Shown here piece after piece: positions 62,615 through 64,000 of a stretch of 64,000 nt of DNA. The position numbers and the translations under genes were made by a program. Every line of letters begins with the position of its first letter. The stretch's first letter is position 1. The notes below the pieces were generated by a model. That model was not told the origin of the DNA and did not search any database. It saw only the letters and a list, made by a program, of their open reading frames with translations. Origin of the DNA: Crocinitomicaceae bacterium (GTDB taxonomy: Bacteria; Bacteroidota; Bacteroidia; Flavobacteriales_D; Crocinitomicaceae); contig JAHENC010000005.1 in the NCBI GenBank assembly GCA_024643365.1, positions 123,829-187,828 of the forward strand, in the 5' to 3' direction.

Positions 62615-63976
62615 ATGAAACTTGCTGCTCAGGATCCAATTTGTGCACTTGCCACCGCGAATGGCATTGGTGCGATTGCACTCATTCGAACATCTGGACC
62701 ACAATCAAAATCCTTGGTAACGAAGCTATTCTCTAAAGACTTAAGCATCCAAAAAACACATACTGTTCATTTGGGTTGGCTTTCGAATTTGGAAGGAGTA
62801 CGTATTGATGAGGTTTTATTGACTTTGTTCGACGACGGAAAGAGTTTCACAGGAGAAGAAAGTGTCGAAATTGCTTGCCACGGTTCGATTTACATTCAAC
62901 AGCAAATTTTACAAGCACTGGGAAGTGTTGGCTTTCGCATGGCGGAACCGGGCGAATTCACTCAACGTGCATTCTTAAACGGACGCATGGACTTGTCCCA
63001 AGCAGAAGCAGTAGCTGATTTAATTGCTTCGCAATCGAAAAACGCGCATGAAATTGCCTTGAAACAATTGCGTGGTACCTTTTCGAGTGAACTGCAAGAA
63101 TTACGTGAGAAATTGATTCACTTTGCTTCTTTGATCGAATTGGAATTGGATTTTGCTGAAGAAGATGTAGAATTTGCTGATCGCACAGCCTTGAACAATA
63201 TGGTCGCAGACGTTCTGCACATGGTTCGACGTTTAGCTTCTTCCTTTCAACTGGGAAATGCGATTAAAAACGGAGTTCCAGTAGCGATTGTCGGCGCGCC
63301 GAATACCGGAAAAAGTACCTTATTGAATCAGTTGCTTGGCGAAGAACGAGCGATTGTCTCCAATATTGCTGGTACGACACGAGACGTCATTGAAGAAACC
63401 TTAAACATCGACGGGATTTTATTTCGTTTAATCGATACAGCCGGAATCCGTGAAACTACAGAAACCATCGAAGCTATGGGAATTGAACGCTCCCAGCAGA
63501 AAATCCAACAAGCGAAAATTGTTTTGTGTTTAGCTGATGCTTCCGATTCCGAGAATCTCGACGAAACCGAAGCGTGGGTAAAAGAACTACGGGAAAAACA
63601 TCCTGACAAACATGTGATGTTATTGACAAACAAAGTCGATTTAGATGCATCACGTTTGACAGAAAGCTTACAAATCAGCGCCTTAACCGGCACCGGAATC
63701 AACGAGTTAAAGGAACAGTTGGTCAGCTTTGTTTTAGGTGATTTCAACATCCAAGAAGAGACGATTGTATCGAACGCACGCCATTATGAGTCCTTGCAGA
63801 ATACAGATGAAGCCTTGAGCAAAGCCCAAGAAGGATTGCACATTGGCACCACCGGTGACTTCATCGCTATGGACATCCGAACAGCCATGCGTCACCTCGG
63901 AAACATCACTGGCCACATCGATGTGGATACCGATATTTTGGGGTCTATCTTCTCGAAGTTCTGTATTGGCAAATAA
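62615..63976 (+). CDS. mnmE: tRNA uridine-5-carboxymethylaminomethyl modification GTPase MnmE
   Basis: With MnmG it modifies uridine 34 in several tRNAs. The 453-residue protein has the N-terminal folate-binding domain (about 1-118, with ALATANGIGAIALIRTSG), a helical domain, and an inserted G domain (about 220-375) with GAPNTGKST, the DTAG switch in LIDTAGIRET, and TNKVD. The C-terminus ends in FCIGK, the exact motif with the catalytic Cys. The stop at 63974-63976 leaves the gene complete, 24 bases from the right edge. Confidence 0.97.
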   Translation: MKLAAQDPICALATANGIGAIALIRTSGPQSKSLVTKLFSKDLSIQKTHTVHLGWLSNLEGVRIDEVLLTLFDDGKSFTGEESVEIACHGSIYIQQQILQALGSVGFRMAEPGEFTQRAFLNGRMDLSQAEAVADLIASQSKNAHEIALKQLRGTFSSELQELREKLIHFASLIELELDFAEEDVEFADRTALNNMVADVLHMVRRLASSFQLGNAIKNGVPVAIVGAPNTGKSTLLNQLLGEERAIVSNIAGTTRDVIEETLNIDGILFRLIDTAGIRETTETIEAMGIERSQQKIQQAKIVLCLADASDSENLDETEAWVKELREKHPDKHVMLLTNKVDLDASRLTESLQISALTGTGINELKEQLVSFVLGDFNIQEETIVSNARHYESLQNTDEALSKAQEGLHIGTTGDFIAMDIRTAMRHLGNITGHIDVDTDILGSIFSKFCIGK

Positions 63977-63980
63977 ACGC

Positions 63981-64000
63981 CGATAAGCATCGATAAACAT
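63981..64000. repeat. Two tandem 10-base units at the window edge
   Basis: CGATAAGCAT and CGATAAACAT follow each other directly, differing at one base, starting 4 bases after the mnmE stop. The sequence is cut by the edge, so a longer array cannot be confirmed. Confidence 0.3.

Noticed and set aside
63328..63750. A 140-codon open frame on the minus strand
   Set aside because: Opposite the mnmE G domain; the Ser/Lys-rich translation is what the reverse of such codons gives.

Overview
The window looks like a chromosome segment of a gliding, low-to-mid GC member of the Bacteroidota, most likely class Flavobacteriia (a Fluviicola/Crocinitomicaceae-like bacterium; the genus is inference). The evidence is: type IX secretion (T9SS) C-terminal sorting domains on several secreted proteins, a GldA-type gliding ABC ATPase, a gliding-motility-associated C-terminal domain, a transketolase split into two genes, an F-ATPase operon without beta and epsilon genes, almost no Shine-Dalgarno sequences, and many copies of the Bacteroidota -7 promoter element TAnnTTTG just upstream of genes. 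I see no tRNA or rRNA gene, insertion sequence, prophage or CRISPR array, and no gene-free stretch longer than 300 bases; the longest gaps (about 120-185 bp) hold promoters and hairpins.

Layout. 1-5.4 kb: an ALDH7-type aldehyde dehydrogenase cut by the left edge, aspS, a DUF3050 protein and cysS. 5.5-10.1 kb: a small DUF4783 protein, a membrane GT2 synthase with an unusual N-terminal domain, and an S46 dipeptidyl-peptidase. 10.1-18.4 kb: a long rightward block with ribF, a leucine-rich-repeat protein, two unknown genes, rnpA, an S41 protease, an O-antigen ligase-like protein, gldA and tyrS, closed by a strong hairpin. 18.4-24.3 kb: queA, a small membrane protein, and a leftward SGNH-SGNH-MBOAT cassette for modifying an exported polymer. 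24.4-29.8 kb: a YyaL-type protein, a small membrane protein, and the leftward operon tktN, von Willebrand A gene, tktC. 29.9-37.2 kb: two secreted proteins, hutU, a phosphodiesterase-like enzyme and a nidogen-domain T9SS cargo.

37.3-46.3 kb holds two housekeeping operons that meet at a shared terminator: sufABCD (Fe-S assembly) rightward and atpB-E-F-H-A-G leftward. 46.3-52.7 kb is a haem region: hemJ, a T9SS cargo with methylmalonyl-CoA epimerase, a HAD hydrolase, then hemA-hemC-hemD and an unknown fourth gene. 52.7-53.9 kb is a small leftward operon of a MazG-like pyrophosphohydrolase, a degenerate DEAD-box domain and a short conserved protein. 54-64 kb: a second aldehyde dehydrogenase, a GH16 glucanase-like enzyme, a DUF4421 protein, oligopeptidase B, a methyltransferase, an MbnP/MbnH-like copper pair and mnmE.

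How the genes fit together: secreted and cellular peptidases (S46, oligopeptidase B) with histidine (hutU), probably lysine (ALDH7) and probably tryptophan (ALDH8-like) catabolism, plus the propionyl-CoA route (mce), suggest a peptide and amino-acid eating heterotroph. Two general patterns stand out. Eight of ten convergent gene pairs overlap or practically touch at their stop codons. Several genes have the -7 promoter element only 4-5 bases before the start codon, which predicts leaderless mRNAs.
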